DNA from: Weissella confusa
Lineage (GTDB): Bacteria > Bacillota > Bacilli > Lactobacillales > Lactobacillaceae
Assembly: GCA_041871065.1 (NCBI GenBank)
Contig: CP168942.1
Location: 22,501-86,500 of the forward strand
DNA length: 64,000 nucleotides
Direction of reading: 5' to 3'
Below are positions 10,612-19,000 of the stretch, piece after piece; positions within the stretch are counted from its first letter, which is position 1; each line of letters begins with the position of its first letter. The notes beneath the pieces were generated by a model, which did not search any database, was not told the DNA's origin, and saw only the letters and a list, made by a program, of their open reading frames with translations. A program made the translations under genes and the position numbers.

Positions 10612-11568
10612 ATGAGTCGTAATGAACAAGCATATTTGGATATGGCACGTGAAGTGTTGGAAACGGGTAATGTGAAGGGGGATCGCACGGGGACTGGTAC
10701 ACGCTCAGTATTTGGCCGTCAATTGCATTTTGATATGGCAGAAGGCTTTCCGTTGTTGACGACGAAACGTGTGCCGTTTGGCTTGATTAAGAGCGAATTG
10801 CTTTGGTTCTTGCAAGGTAATACAAATATTCGTTTCCTATTGGAGCACAACAACCACATTTGGGATGAATGGGCATTTAAGAATTGGATTGAATCTGATG
10901 AGTACACAGGGCCTGATATGACTGATTTCGGTCGCCGTGCTCTAGTGGATGATGCCTTCAAGGCTGCTTACGATGAGCAACACCAACTATTCGTTGACCG
11001 CATTTTGGCAGATGACGCCTTTGCTGATAAGTATGGTGAGTTGGGTGACGTCTACGGGGCGCAATGGCGTCACTGGCGTAAGGTACAAGGTGGCTTCATT
11101 GATCAAATCGATGATGTGGTGAACCAAATTAAGACGAACCCAAATTCACGTCGTTTGATTGTTAGTGCTTGGAACCCAGAAGATGTGCCATCACAAGCTT
11201 TGCCACCGTGCCACACGTTGTTCCAATTTTACGTGGCAGATGGCAAGTTGAGTTTGCAACTTTACCAACGATCAGCTGACATCTTCTTGGGCGTGCCATT
11301 CAACATCGCATCATACTCATTGTTGTTGCACATGGTGGCTGCGCAGACTGGTCTTGAAGCCGGTGAGTTCGTGCACACGTTTGGGGATGCGCACATTTAC
11401 TCAAACCACGTTGATCAAGTGACTGAACAACTTTCTCGTGAAATGGCTGAGTTGCCAACGCTTGTTTTGAACCCAGATGTAACCTCAATTTTTGATTACA
11501 CGATGGATGATATTAAGGTTGAAAACTATAAGCCAGCCAAGTCAATTAAGGCGCCAGTTGCAGTTTAA
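10612..11568 (+). CDS. thyA: Thymidylate synthase ThyA
   Basis: Folate-dependent methylation of dUMP to dTMP in the cytoplasm. The protein is 318 residues, close to the L. casei enzyme, and it has the roughly 50-residue insertion typical of that type around residues 90-145. The catalytic cysteine is in [10 protein letters not shown] (about residue 200), followed by the [18 protein letters not shown] dUMP-binding block. AGGGGATAATGAC precedes the ATG. Dihydrofolate reductase, often the next gene in lactobacilli, is not in this operon; a terminator follows instead. Confidence 0.97.
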   Translation: MSRNEQAYLDMAREVLETGNVKGDRTGTGTRSVFGRQLHFDMAEGFPLLTTKRVPFGLIKSELLWFLQGNTNIRFLLEHNNHIWDEWAFKNWIESDEYTGPDMTDFGRRALVDDAFKAAYDEQHQLFVDRILADDAFADKYGELGDVYGAQWRHWRKVQGGFIDQIDDVVNQIKTNPNSRRLIVSAWNPEDVPSQALPPCHTLFQFYVADGKLSLQLYQRSADIFLGVPFNIASYSLLLHMVAAQTGLEAGEFVHTFGDAHIYSNHVDQVTEQLSREMAELPTLVLNPDVTSIFDYTMDDIKVENYKPAKSIKAPVAV

Positions 11569-11580
11569 TGTTTGATTATG

Positions 11581-11626
11581 AAACAAGCTTAGTTAGTAAG
11601 AAATGCTGACTAGGCTTGTTTTTTGG
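11581..11626 (+). terminator. Terminator of comEB-thyA
   Basis: Long stem of about 16 bp with two or three G-U pairs (11581-11596 with 11606-11621), a 9-nt loop and a T run. Confidence 0.88.
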
Positions 11627-11673
11627 TATAGAATAAATAAGTTACTATAAGCTTTTTTAAAGGTGAAGGCTTG

Positions 11674-11679
11674 TATAAT
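11674..11679 (+). promoter_or_regulatory. Possible -10 of the LCP gene
   Basis: TATAAT preceded by TTG in the thyA-LCP spacer, about 92 bases before the ATG. The -35 is poor, so the promoter is tentative. Confidence 0.4.
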
Positions 11680-11771
11680 GTCAAAGATACCGTTTTTGCG
11701 ATATCTTGAGAATTATAAAAATTGGTATTAATCAGTATTAAACACTACTGGATTGAAGAGAGGAGTCGCTC

Positions 11772-13055
11772 ATGGAAAATGAGCCGCAATCACGCACAGC
11801 GCGTCGTGAGGCCGAACGATTGGCGAATAGCCACAAAAAAGTTCGTGGTCCCCGCGGTCCTAAGCGTCCGAAAGATGGTCATAAATTTAAAGTCGCTCGC
11901 AATGTTATCTTGGCGGTTATCGCGGTCCTAGTACTTGGGGTCGGAGCGATTGCTGGAACGGTGTATAACAACACCAAAAATGCCGTTAACGGTGCTTTCC
12001 AAAGTGCGGGCGTTAAGAAGTCTCGTGACGTGTCAGCTGTTTTGGCTGACGGGAAGCCATTCTCAATTTTGCTATTGGGAACTGACACAGGTGAGTTGGG
12101 ACGAACGGATAAGGGTCGTACCGATTCATTGATGTTGGTAACGGTTAACCCAAAGAAGGAAAAGGTAACCGTTATGTCATTGCCACGTGACTCCGTTATC
12201 GCACCGGTTGGATTTGAAAGTCAATTCCCACAAAAGTTGAACTCTGCGTATGAATTTGGGTCAGCTAAGACGACGATTAAGACGATTCAGGATTGGTTGA
12301 ATGTGCCAATCGACTTCTACGCCCTTGTTAATATGGGCGCCCTAGAGAAGGTTGTTAATGAATTGGGCGGTATTGAGGTTAAGTCACCATTGACGTTTGA
12401 TTATAACCCAGACACGGCGCACCAAGATCCAGGTAACCTATATGGCTTTACAGAAGGTTCATCTACTTACACGCACACTGGTGAAGATGGCGTGACGCAC
12501 ACGTACCACAAGATGAATGGTGCGGCAGCGTTGGCCTTCTCTCGTATGCGTTACGACGATCCGCGTGGAGACTACGGTCGTCAAGAACGTCAACGTTTGG
12601 TGCTTGAAGCTATCGTTGAAAAGGCTAAGAGCAACCCAACTAAGTTGATCAACGCGAAGTTCTTGAACACGATTTCTGATTCAACGAACACGGATTTGAC
12701 CTTCGATGATATGTTGACAGTTGCTTCAAAGTACAGCAGTGCTGCGAAGAATATTAAGACTGATCACGCTCAAGGTGTTAGTGTTGACTTGACGTCAGGT
12801 TCATCAGAGTTGATTACAGCAGACGAAAAGCAACGTGTCACAAACGTGTTGCGTAAGTCACTTGGCTTGAAGGCAGCTGATACTGGTACGATGTTTGGTG
12901 GTGAAGTTAGCTCGGCTACGATTGCGGCTAATGGTTTGACATCATATGTCTATGACAGTTCTTCTGAGTCGTCTGATACGACTTCAGAATATGGCAGCAC
13001 GACGGATGATGGTACCGGAACTTACGGAGCCGACTACTATTCATACGCACAATAA
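11772..13055 (+). CDS. LytR-CpsA-Psr family wall-polymer ligase
   Basis: Membrane-anchored transferase that attaches undecaprenyl-linked anionic polymers such as teichoic acid to peptidoglycan (TagT/U/V family). The 427 residues begin with a basic cytoplasmic segment of about 42 residues, one membrane helix (about 44-65) and then the extracellular LCP domain with GTDTGELGRTDKGRTD, LPRDS and the conserved RMRYDDPRGDYGRQERQR block. The tail from about residue 395 is Ser/Thr/Tyr/Gly-rich and looks disordered. GAGAGGAG precedes the ATG. Named mostly for LytR in older work, but it is an enzyme rather than a transcription factor. Confidence 0.93.
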   Translation: MENEPQSRTARREAERLANSHKKVRGPRGPKRPKDGHKFKVARNVILAVIAVLVLGVGAIAGTVYNNTKNAVNGAFQSAGVKKSRDVSAVLADGKPFSILLLGTDTGELGRTDKGRTDSLMLVTVNPKKEKVTVMSLPRDSVIAPVGFESQFPQKLNSAYEFGSAKTTIKTIQDWLNVPIDFYALVNMGALEKVVNELGGIEVKSPLTFDYNPDTAHQDPGNLYGFTEGSSTYTHTGEDGVTHTYHKMNGAAALAFSRMRYDDPRGDYGRQERQRLVLEAIVEKAKSNPTKLINAKFLNTISDSTNTDLTFDDMLTVASKYSSAAKNIKTDHAQGVSVDLTSGSSELITADEKQRVTNVLRKSLGLKAADTGTMFGGEVSSATIAANGLTSYVYDSSSESSDTTSEYGSTTDDGTGTYGADYYSYAQ

Positions 13056-13065
13056 TGATTATGAG

Positions 13066-13100
13066 AACGCATCTACTTGCAAAAGTAGGTGTGTTTTTTT
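13066..13100 (+). terminator. Terminator of the LCP gene
   Basis: A 13-bp stem (13066-13078 with 13083-13095) capped by a GCAA tetraloop, with two G-U pairs and a long T run. Confidence 0.92.
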
Positions 13101-13114
13101 GTATATTTTTAACG

Positions 13115-13158
13115 GTTAAACGTTTAACTGACGTTTTGTCAGGGGTTAACCGTTTAAC
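13115..13158 (+). promoter_or_regulatory. Twin LacI-type operators upstream of the nucleoside transporter
   Basis: GTTAAACGTTTAAC (13115-13128) is a perfect 14-bp palindrome. GTTAACCGTTTAAC (13145-13158) repeats it with one change. The centres are exactly 30 bp apart, about three helical turns. The central CG is typical of LacI-family sites. The second copy overlaps the -35 of the nupC-type promoter. Confidence 0.7.
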
Positions 13159-13181
13159 AAGGGGGTTACTTTTGATACACT
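13154..13181 (+). promoter_or_regulatory. Promoter of the nucleoside transporter gene
   Basis: -35 TTAACA (13154-13159), a 16-bp spacer and -10 TACACT (13176-13181). The -35 lies in the right half of the second palindrome, so a bound repressor would block polymerase. Confidence 0.5.
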
Positions 13182-13229
13182 TAAGTTTGTTAAGTTGTTT
13201 TACATAAATACCCCTCAAGGAGAGTAGCG

Positions 13230-14471
13230 ATGCTATTGTTAATGAACATCCTTGGAATTTTCGTATTCCTAGGGGTGGCATATTTATTTTCTCGTGATCG
13301 CAAGCACATCCACTGGCGTTCAGTTGGTGTGATCTTGGTCATCCAATTATTGTTGGCTTGGTTCTTCACGAGTTTCACGATTGGTCGAGACGCCGTCTTG
13401 GCTGCAGCTAATGGTTTCCAATGGTTGACCAGTGCGGCCTTTGACGGAATTTCATTCGCGTTGCCTGACTGGGTAAAGCCAGCATCAGGTTCAATGAACT
13501 TCGTCACGTCAGCTGTTTTGCCAATCATTGTTATCATTCCAATGTTTGATATTTTGACGTACCTTGGTGTTTTGCCATGGTTGGTTAAGTGGGTTGGTCG
13601 TGGTTTGTCATTTTTGACAGGTCAACCAAAGTTCGAGTCATTCTTCTCAGTTGAGATGATGTTCTTGGGAACGACGGAAGTGTTGGCCGTTTCTAAGCTC
13701 CAATTGCAACAAATGAATGCGAAGCGTAATTTGACGGTTGCCATGATGTCAATGAGTACGGTCACGGCAGCTATCGTGGGGTCATACGTCGGTATGATGC
13801 CTGGTCAATATGTGTTGACGGCGATTCCGTTGAACATTTTGAGCGCGATTATGATGACGACGATTTTGAACCCGGTTGAAGTGTCTGAAGAAGAAGACGT
13901 TATCGCAGTGTTGAACCACGAAGAAACATTGGATAACGGTAAGACGCAACGCCAACCATTCTTTGCTTTCTTGGGTGATTCTATCCAAGGTGCTGGTTTG
14001 GTCGCAGTTATTATCGTCGCAACGGTTATTGCCTTCGTTGGTTTGGCTGCGTTGATTGATAACTTGTTGTCATTGACGACGTTGCCATGGTTGTCATTGG
14101 AGAATATCTTCGGTGTCATCATGTTCCCATTCGCTTGGTTGCTAGGGTTTAATGCAAACGACGCCTTCCAAATCGCCCAATACATGGGAACGAAGCTTGT
14201 GACAAACGAATTCGTTGTCATGGGAGAAGTGTCAAAGGAAGTGCTACACCACACAGGAATGTTTGCTTCAGCTCACGCCCGTGCCGTGTTGACGGTCTTC
14301 GTCACGAGTTTTGCAAACTTCGGTACGTTGGGTATGATTATCGGATCATACAAGAGTTTGGTTAACCGCGAAAAGGCTGATTTGATCGCAGCCAATGTGC
14401 CATTGATCTTGGTTTCAGGTATCTTGGTATCATTGATGTCAGCTGCAATGGTTGGTTTGTTCAGTTGGTAA
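13230..14471 (+). CDS. nupC: Concentrative nucleoside transporter (NupC/CNT family)
   Basis: Membrane symporter of 413 residues that would take up nucleosides with protons or sodium. The CNT core is recognisable: PIIVIIPMFDILTYLGVLP, then FFSVEMMFLGTTEVLAVSKLQL with the Glu of the nucleoside-binding region, and the C-terminal FANFGTLGMIIGSYKSL block. Length and hydrophobic profile match the family. CAAGGAGAG precedes the ATG. It is a single-gene unit behind two LacI-type palindromes, which suggests control by a nucleoside- or ribose-responsive repressor encoded elsewhere. The exact nucleoside range is unknown. Confidence 0.92.
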   Translation: MLLLMNILGIFVFLGVAYLFSRDRKHIHWRSVGVILVIQLLLAWFFTSFTIGRDAVLAAANGFQWLTSAAFDGISFALPDWVKPASGSMNFVTSAVLPIIVIIPMFDILTYLGVLPWLVKWVGRGLSFLTGQPKFESFFSVEMMFLGTTEVLAVSKLQLQQMNAKRNLTVAMMSMSTVTAAIVGSYVGMMPGQYVLTAIPLNILSAIMMTTILNPVEVSEEEDVIAVLNHEETLDNGKTQRQPFFAFLGDSIQGAGLVAVIIVATVIAFVGLAALIDNLLSLTTLPWLSLENIFGVIMFPFAWLLGFNANDAFQIAQYMGTKLVTNEFVVMGEVSKEVLHHTGMFASAHARAVLTVFVTSFANFGTLGMIIGSYKSLVNREKADLIAANVPLILVSGILVSLMSAAMVGLFSW

Positions 14472-14484
14472 GATAGCTATATAA

Positions 14485-14526
14485 AAAACGCCGGTTAGGA
14501 TTTGCGTCCTAGCCGGCGTTTTATTT
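14485..14526. terminator. Bidirectional terminator, nupC and pspC
   Basis: Stem of 13 or more bp (14488-14501 with 14508-14521), very GC-rich, flanked by an A run and a T run, between convergent genes. Confidence 0.9.
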
Positions 14527-14528
14527 TA

Positions 14529-14795
14529 TTAAATTTCGTCGTCGTAACGGTGTGGTGTTACGTCTTTACGATCATCATTATCGCGGTACTCGTAGCGATC
14601 GTAGTTTGATGGTTCAGGCATAACTACTGCCGCAATGATGTACAAAATCACCATTGGGAAGATGCCAGTGAATACAACAGCCGCCGCGAAGATAATACGT
14701 AGTAGTGTGGCGTCGATTGAGAAATACTCAGCGAAACCACCAAGGACACCGCTCATGACCTTGTCACGAGACTTCGTTAATTGCTTTTTTGCCAT
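14529..14795 (-). CDS. PspC-domain membrane protein
   Basis: Small 88-residue protein with a PspC domain (about residues 3-62): the KSRDKVMSGVLGGFAEYF signature, then a hydrophobic helix (LRIIFAAAVVFTGIFPMVILYIIAAVV) and a charged Asp/Arg-rich tail. PspC proteins sense or relay envelope stress in the phage-shock and Lia-type responses. GGAGGGG lies upstream of the ATG. It is divergent from padR, and its promoter shares one palindrome with the padR promoter, which links it to that module. Confidence 0.9.
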   Translation of the reverse strand: MAKKQLTKSRDKVMSGVLGGFAEYFSIDATLLRIIFAAAVVFTGIFPMVILYIIAAVVMPEPSNYDRYEYRDNDDRKDVTPHRYDDEI

Positions 14796-14845
14796 AATAG
14801 ATACCCCTCCGAAATGCTATTAGAACTGGTTGCACGGCGTTTGCC

Positions 14846-14874
14846 TTTACAACGTTAACATTCTTTCTTATACT
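14846..14874 (+). promoter_or_regulatory. padR operon promoter
   Basis: -35 TTTACA (14846-14851), a 17-bp spacer and -10 TATACT (14869-14874). The -10 is the left half of the palindrome at 14869-14883. Confidence 0.75.
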
Positions 14875-14883
14875 GAGAGTATA
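14869..14883. promoter_or_regulatory. Palindromic operator shared by padR and pspC promoters
   Basis: TATACTGAGAGTATA is a perfect 6-3-6 palindrome. Its left half is the -10 of the rightward promoter and its right half is the -10 of the leftward promoter. It is the best candidate for a PadR autoregulatory operator. Confidence 0.65.
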
Positions 14884-14907
14884 TTATATGAGTTATAGTA
14901 TTGTAAA
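14878..14907 (-). promoter_or_regulatory. pspC promoter
   Basis: On the minus strand -35 TTTACA (14902-14907), an 18-bp spacer and -10 TATACT (14878-14883). It interlocks with the padR promoter through the shared palindrome. Confidence 0.7.
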
Positions 14908-14919
14908 GGAAAATGAATT

Positions 14920-15246
14920 ATGGCGATGCAATTATCCAGTGATTTGATGGATGGGTTAGTATTGGCATTGCTTTCTGATGAAGATTTATACGGCTATGCG
15001 TTGACGAAACAGGTGCAAGAGCGTTTTGCAGTTTCCGAATCAACGATGTATCCAGTCTTGCGACGTCTAAAGTCTAAGGGTTGGGTGACGACGTACGATG
15101 AACCTTTTGAAGGACGTAATCGTCGATATTATAAAATTTCCGATGAAGGGCGCTCTGAAATGGTACGAATCCAAGACGAGTGGCGGACCTTTAGCGGTAA
15201 TGTTAATGAAATTATGATGGCGGAGAGGGGAGACAATGGAGAATAA
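14920..15246 (+). CDS. PadR-family transcriptional regulator
   Basis: A 108-residue winged-helix repressor. It has the PadR N-terminal fold: LVLALLSDEDLYGYALTKQV, then STMYPVLRRLKSKGWV (recognition helix and wing) and the Tyr-rich GRNRRYYKISDEG wing. It lacks the long C-terminal domain, so it is a subfamily-2 PadR. AAAGGA precedes the ATG. The stop overlaps the next gene by 11 bases. PadR followed by HAAS and DUF4097 genes is a recurring envelope-stress operon in Firmicutes; its repressor probably binds the TATACT palindrome upstream. Confidence 0.93.
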   Translation: MAMQLSSDLMDGLVLALLSDEDLYGYALTKQVQERFAVSESTMYPVLRRLKSKGWVTTYDEPFEGRNRRYYKISDEGRSEMVRIQDEWRTFSGNVNEIMMAERGDNGE

Positions 15247-15874
15247 CATTTACTTCACACAACTGCGCGGACATTTGTTTGGTCTGACAGAAGATGAACG
15301 AGATGATGTCCTTGCATTTTATCGTGAGTACGCAGCGGATGCGGGGCTTAGTGGCGAAAAGCTAATTGCTGAGTTCGGTACACCCAAGCAATTGGCTCGC
15401 CGTGTCTTAGTGGATTATTCAATCCGCTACGATGATGTGGCTGATCAAGAAGCGCCAGACGAAGGTAGTTCGGCAACGAAGCAATTCAAGTCACGCATTC
15501 AGCGTCAACTAAACCTCTTGTGGGTGGTTATTGTTGGCTTGGTGACGTCAGTTGTTTGGATTCCAGCCATTATTGCCATTTTGTTGGGCTTGTTCGGTGT
15601 TGTCTTGGTAGCTGTGGCAGTGATTATTATTTTGCTGTGGTTGCTCTTCACGGGTCTCTTCCAAGTCGTTGGTGCACTTGCGATTGCCGGACAAAGCTGG
15701 CAGACAGCCTTGTTCCAAGGTGGCTTGGGCTTGATTTGGATTGGCCTGCAATTCATCGCCTGGCCAATTGGTTTTGTGGTTGTTCGAACGGTGTTCCGTG
15801 CCTTGATGAACTTTGTTAAGTATATCGGCCGTCGCTTTACGCGTAAGCCACAAGGAGGTGCAAAGCATGCCTAA
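15236..15874 (+). CDS. HAAS (DUF1700) domain membrane protein
   Basis: Membrane protein of 212 residues. The N-terminal 60 or so residues form a HAAS/DUF1700 domain (YFTQLRGHLFGLTEDERDDV and LIAEFGTPKQLARRVL), which is usually encoded beside PadR regulators. About four hydrophobic segments follow from residue 95 to 195. The ATG is within the end of padR and the stop is within the start of the next gene, so the three are translationally coupled. A role in passing an envelope signal to PadR is plausible from family context but not shown. Confidence 0.88.
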   Translation: MENNIYFTQLRGHLFGLTEDERDDVLAFYREYAADAGLSGEKLIAEFGTPKQLARRVLVDYSIRYDDVADQEAPDEGSSATKQFKSRIQRQLNLLWVVIVGLVTSVVWIPAIIAILLGLFGVVLVAVAVIIILLWLLFTGLFQVVGALAIAGQSWQTALFQGGLGLIWIGLQFIAWPIGFVVVRTVFRALMNFVKYIGRRFTRKPQGGAKHA

Positions 15875-16748
15875 GATGTTACGCGTTATCATTATCGGTT
15901 TTGCCGTTGCTGCCCTTGGTATCATGTTGTCAGTGATTGGTTACGTCAATGGTGGTCAAAACAGCTTGGTTTGGCGTGATGGCCATTTTGTGTTGCCACA
16001 AGAGAAAGCCATTAATCAGAAATTCGATACAATCAAGACGATTGACGCCACTGCGGTTGAATTAGATATTCACGTTGTCGCGACTGATAAGGATGAGTAT
16101 CGAGTGAAGGGAACGGTTGGGGATGCCACGCAGCTTAGCCTCACGGATGAGGATGGGGCGTTGCACATTCGTTATACCGGGACACAAAAAGATAAGTACC
16201 GGGTTGGGTTTAATAAGCGCGTTGAACACGTTTTGACGGTTTATGTGCCAAAGAAGACGACGATGAAGTATGTCCACATTCGTAACTATTCCGGTTCATC
16301 ATCACTACATGATATTGAGACGAAGAATTTGACGTTGAATAATACGTACGGTTTGGTGACCCTTAGTGGTGTGAAGTCGCCTGAAACGACGATGAATCTA
16401 GCTGATTCACAATTCTCAGCCAAGCAAGCAACACTCGGTAAGGCATTCGTTTCTGCGTCTGATACCGATATGCAATTGAAGGATATTGTGATGAATGACG
16501 GCGTTGTGCAGCTGAACTCTGGTAATCTAACCGTCCAAAACGCGCAATTGACTGGTGTGAATGCCTGGACGTTGCGCGAGGGTAATTTGGATGTGACGAA
16601 CATGCCAGTCCCTGGTTTGCAGATTCAATCTAACAATGGCGACATTAAGATTCAAGGCAACCGCTTTGTTGGTAGTTACAGCCGCGATGAGTCAGCGACC
16701 GATCGTCTGAACGTTGTGACGACCGATGGCGATACTATTTTCAATTAA
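15867..16748 (+). CDS. DUF4097 beta-strand repeat surface protein
   Basis: A 293-residue protein with one N-terminal membrane helix (about residues 5-27) and then a DUF4097 domain made of short repeated beta strands, predicted to lie outside the membrane. I place the start at ATG 15867, behind AAGGAGG; the frame is open upstream but that is within the previous gene. DUF4097 proteins include LiaX-like sensors of cell-envelope attack. As the last gene of the padR operon it is probably the output or sensor of the module. Confidence 0.82.
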   Translation: MPKMLRVIIIGFAVAALGIMLSVIGYVNGGQNSLVWRDGHFVLPQEKAINQKFDTIKTIDATAVELDIHVVATDKDEYRVKGTVGDATQLSLTDEDGALHIRYTGTQKDKYRVGFNKRVEHVLTVYVPKKTTMKYVHIRNYSGSSSLHDIETKNLTLNNTYGLVTLSGVKSPETTMNLADSQFSAKQATLGKAFVSASDTDMQLKDIVMNDGVVQLNSGNLTVQNAQLTGVNAWTLREGNLDVTNMPVPGLQIQSNNGDIKIQGNRFVGSYSRDESATDRLNVVTTDGDTIFN

Positions 16749-16835
16749 TCAGTAAAGAAGTCCCTAAGAGATTAGGTGATTCTAGGTTGGTTTGGTAAAG
16801 TAGTACTGTTGATATTTAAAAATAAGGAGCAGCAT

Positions 16836-17687
16836 ATGCTTGATTTGTTGAAGTCTCTTGTGATCGGTATTGTCGAAGGATTGACTGAATTCTTGCCAGT
16901 ATCATCAACAGGGCACATTATTATTGCTGAATCATTGATGAACATTCCCGGTGGTTCAGTTTGGACGAAGAGTTTTACAGCGATGTTTGACTACGCTATC
17001 CAATTGGGTGCTATTTTCGCAGTTATCCAATTGTACTTCCACAAGTTGAACCCATTTGCACCATCAAAGTCTACGGTTGAGAAGAAGCAAACGTGGACGT
17101 TGTGGTTCAAGGTTATCGTCGGGGTTTTGCCTGCCGTTGTGGCTGGTTTGGCCCTTAACGATTACATGGATGCACACTGGTTGAACGCTTGGGTTGTGGC
17201 ATCTATGTTGATCATTTACGGTATTTTGTTCATCGTCGTTGAGCGTTACTTGGCTAACAAGAATGCTTGGTTGACGGATTTGAACACAATGACATTCAAG
17301 ATGGCCTTGTTCATTGGTTTGTTCCAAGTGCTTTCAATCGTGCCTGGAACATCACGTTCAGGTGCAACCATCTTGGGAGCCTTGATTTTGGGAGCGTCAC
17401 GATTCGTGGCTGCTGAGTTCTCATTCTTTATGAGTATTCCGGTTATGTTTGGTGTGACAATCTTGAAGGTTGGTAAGTACCTCCTTGATGGTGGTAGCTT
17501 CACAGGCGCACAAGCTGGTGTTATGGCAGTTGGATTCATCGTGTCATGGATTGTGGCTTACTTTGCCATTAAGGTGATGATGAACTACATCAAGAATAAT
17601 GACTTCAAGGTCTTTGGGTACTACCGAATTGTTATTGGTATTGTTGTCTTGGCCTTGGGAGCAGCTGGCATGCTTACAATGCACTAA
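16836..17687 (+). CDS. uppP: Undecaprenyl-diphosphate phosphatase UppP/BacA
   Basis: Recycles the lipid carrier for peptidoglycan and wall-polymer synthesis by dephosphorylating undecaprenyl-PP; raises bacitracin tolerance when abundant. The two signatures are complete: EGLTEFLPVSSTGH near the N-terminus and PGTSRSGATI in the middle, with about eight membrane segments over 283 residues. Start at ATG 16836 after AAGGAGC. It lies 87 bases after the padR module with no clear terminator between, so it may be partly co-expressed with that envelope-stress operon. Confidence 0.95.
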   Translation: MLDLLKSLVIGIVEGLTEFLPVSSTGHIIIAESLMNIPGGSVWTKSFTAMFDYAIQLGAIFAVIQLYFHKLNPFAPSKSTVEKKQTWTLWFKVIVGVLPAVVAGLALNDYMDAHWLNAWVVASMLIIYGILFIVVERYLANKNAWLTDLNTMTFKMALFIGLFQVLSIVPGTSRSGATILGALILGASRFVAAEFSFFMSIPVMFGVTILKVGKYLLDGGSFTGAQAGVMAVGFIVSWIVAYFAIKVMMNYIKNNDFKVFGYYRIVIGIVVLALGAAGMLTMH

Positions 17688-17697
17688 AATAGTAAAC

Positions 17698-17736
17698 TAA
17701 AACGCCTTGGATTTTTGAATCCAAGGCGTTTTTTTA
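17698..17736. terminator. Bidirectional terminator, uppP and the ThrE pair
   Basis: A 13-bp perfect stem (17701-17713 with 17718-17730) with a TTTG loop, an A run before and a T run after. Confidence 0.92.
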
Positions 17737-18168
17737 GTGTTGACGATAACGCTTTACTTGGCGGACCACCACTTCAGATAGGACGAAGCCAACTGCTAAC
17801 GCGACGGCAATCGTCAGGGTTGTGATGACACCTTCTTGTGCGAGACTGTAATGCCCGAGTGAAAAGTTCTTCATCGCCAAGTAGATAGTACCACCGGGCA
17901 CTAGTGAGACTAGGCTGGGGATGTAAATCATGTTGACTGGTACGCGATATTTAACGGCGAAGATATTTCCGAGTAAGCCAATAATAATTGCCGCAATCAT
18001 ATTGGCAATAAAGACGCTACTTTGTACGTAACCATAGGCGATGTATCCGCTCCAGGCCAGCGCGCCAGTTAAACCAGCAACTGGTAATGCTCGCCGGGGG
18101 ATGTTCGTGATGATGCCGAATCCAACTGTCGAAACGAAGCTAATCAGAAAGTGAATGATCAATTGCAT
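17734..18168 (-). CDS. ThrE_2/YjjB-type small exporter subunit
   Basis: A 144-residue membrane protein with about five helices, matching the YjjB (DUF3815, ThrE_2) half of split threonine/serine-type exporters. In Corynebacterium ThrE the two halves are fused; here the larger half is the gene just upstream, 12 bases away. AGGAGGT precedes the ATG. In enteric bacteria the YjjP-YjjB pair is a succinate exporter, so the substrate here cannot be assigned between amino acids and dicarboxylates. Confidence 0.87.
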   Translation of the reverse strand: MQLIIHFLISFVSTVGFGIITNIPRRALPVAGLTGALAWSGYIAYGYVQSSVFIANMIAAIIIGLLGNIFAVKYRVPVNMIYIPSLVSLVPGGTIYLAMKNFSLGHYSLAQEGVITTLTIAVALAVGFVLSEVVVRQVKRYRQH

Positions 18169-18180
18169 TGTGATTACCTC

Positions 18181-18945
18181 CTATAATGACGTGCCAAAAT
18201 GGACGAGGGTAGCGGCTAAGACGACACCACCACCAATTGCGGCCGCGATTAATAAGGCATCTAGTGCGCGCACTGTACCAGAAATCATGTGGCCGGCCAT
18301 AATCTCGCGTAATGAATTTGTGAGCGCGGCACCAGGAACCAACGGCATGACAGAGCTTACGATGATGTTTTCCGCATTTGTACCAAGGTGAGCGGCAATT
18401 AATAGCCAGGCCAACAGTGAAATTGTAAAACCACCCGCAACTTCCTTGGCATAAGGGGTCGCAGTTGCTTTGCGTCCGACGTATTGTGCAACTAGATAGC
18501 CGGCAATACCGACGAAGAAGGCAAGGGCTAAATCAGGCCAGGTTGCTTTGAAAACCAACATTGGTGCGACGGATACTAACCCGGCACCGATAATCTTAGT
18601 CGGCCAGTTAAAATCAATCGCGTATTCATCAATGGCGTTAACTTGTCGCGTGACATCATCGAAATTAACATCGCCAGCCACGAATTGGCGTGAGAGATGA
18701 TTAATTTCATCAACCTTTTGCAAGTTAAAGCTCCCAAGTTTTGTTTTGGTTAGTTGGGTGGTTGGTTGATCAGCCAGTGACACGAAGACTGCTGTTAGTG
18801 TGACGTAGCAAGATACGTTGACACCGGCCGTCTTGCCGATGATTTCAACAGTCTCTTCGATGCGGGGCGTTTCCGCGCCGCTTTCTAGTAAGATGCGTCC
18901 AGCCTGCGCACAGGTCTGTAAAACGCGTTGTTCATAAGTGTTCAT
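18181..18945 (-). CDS. ThrE/YjjP-type exporter large subunit
   Basis: A 254-residue protein with a soluble N-terminal region (about 110 residues, including ESGAETPRIEETVEII) and about five membrane segments, as in YjjP/DUF1212. I choose ATG 18945, behind GGGGAAG; a TTG six codons upstream is in frame but badly placed. It pairs with the YjjB-type gene downstream and forms a two-gene operon. The candidate non-coding RNA ends about 55 bases upstream of this start. Confidence 0.87.
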   Translation of the reverse strand: MNTYEQRVLQTCAQAGRILLESGAETPRIEETVEIIGKTAGVNVSCYVTLTAVFVSLADQPTTQLTKTKLGSFNLQKVDEINHLSRQFVAGDVNFDDVTRQVNAIDEYAIDFNWPTKIIGAGLVSVAPMLVFKATWPDLALAFFVGIAGYLVAQYVGRKATATPYAKEVAGGFTISLLAWLLIAAHLGTNAENIIVSSVMPLVPGAALTNSLREIMAGHMISGTVRALDALLIAAAIGGGVVLAATLVHFGTSL

Positions 18946-19000
18946 GGTTTCGCACTTCCCCAAAGTGTTTTAGTCTTGTCTTGATTTTACTGGAAAAAAG

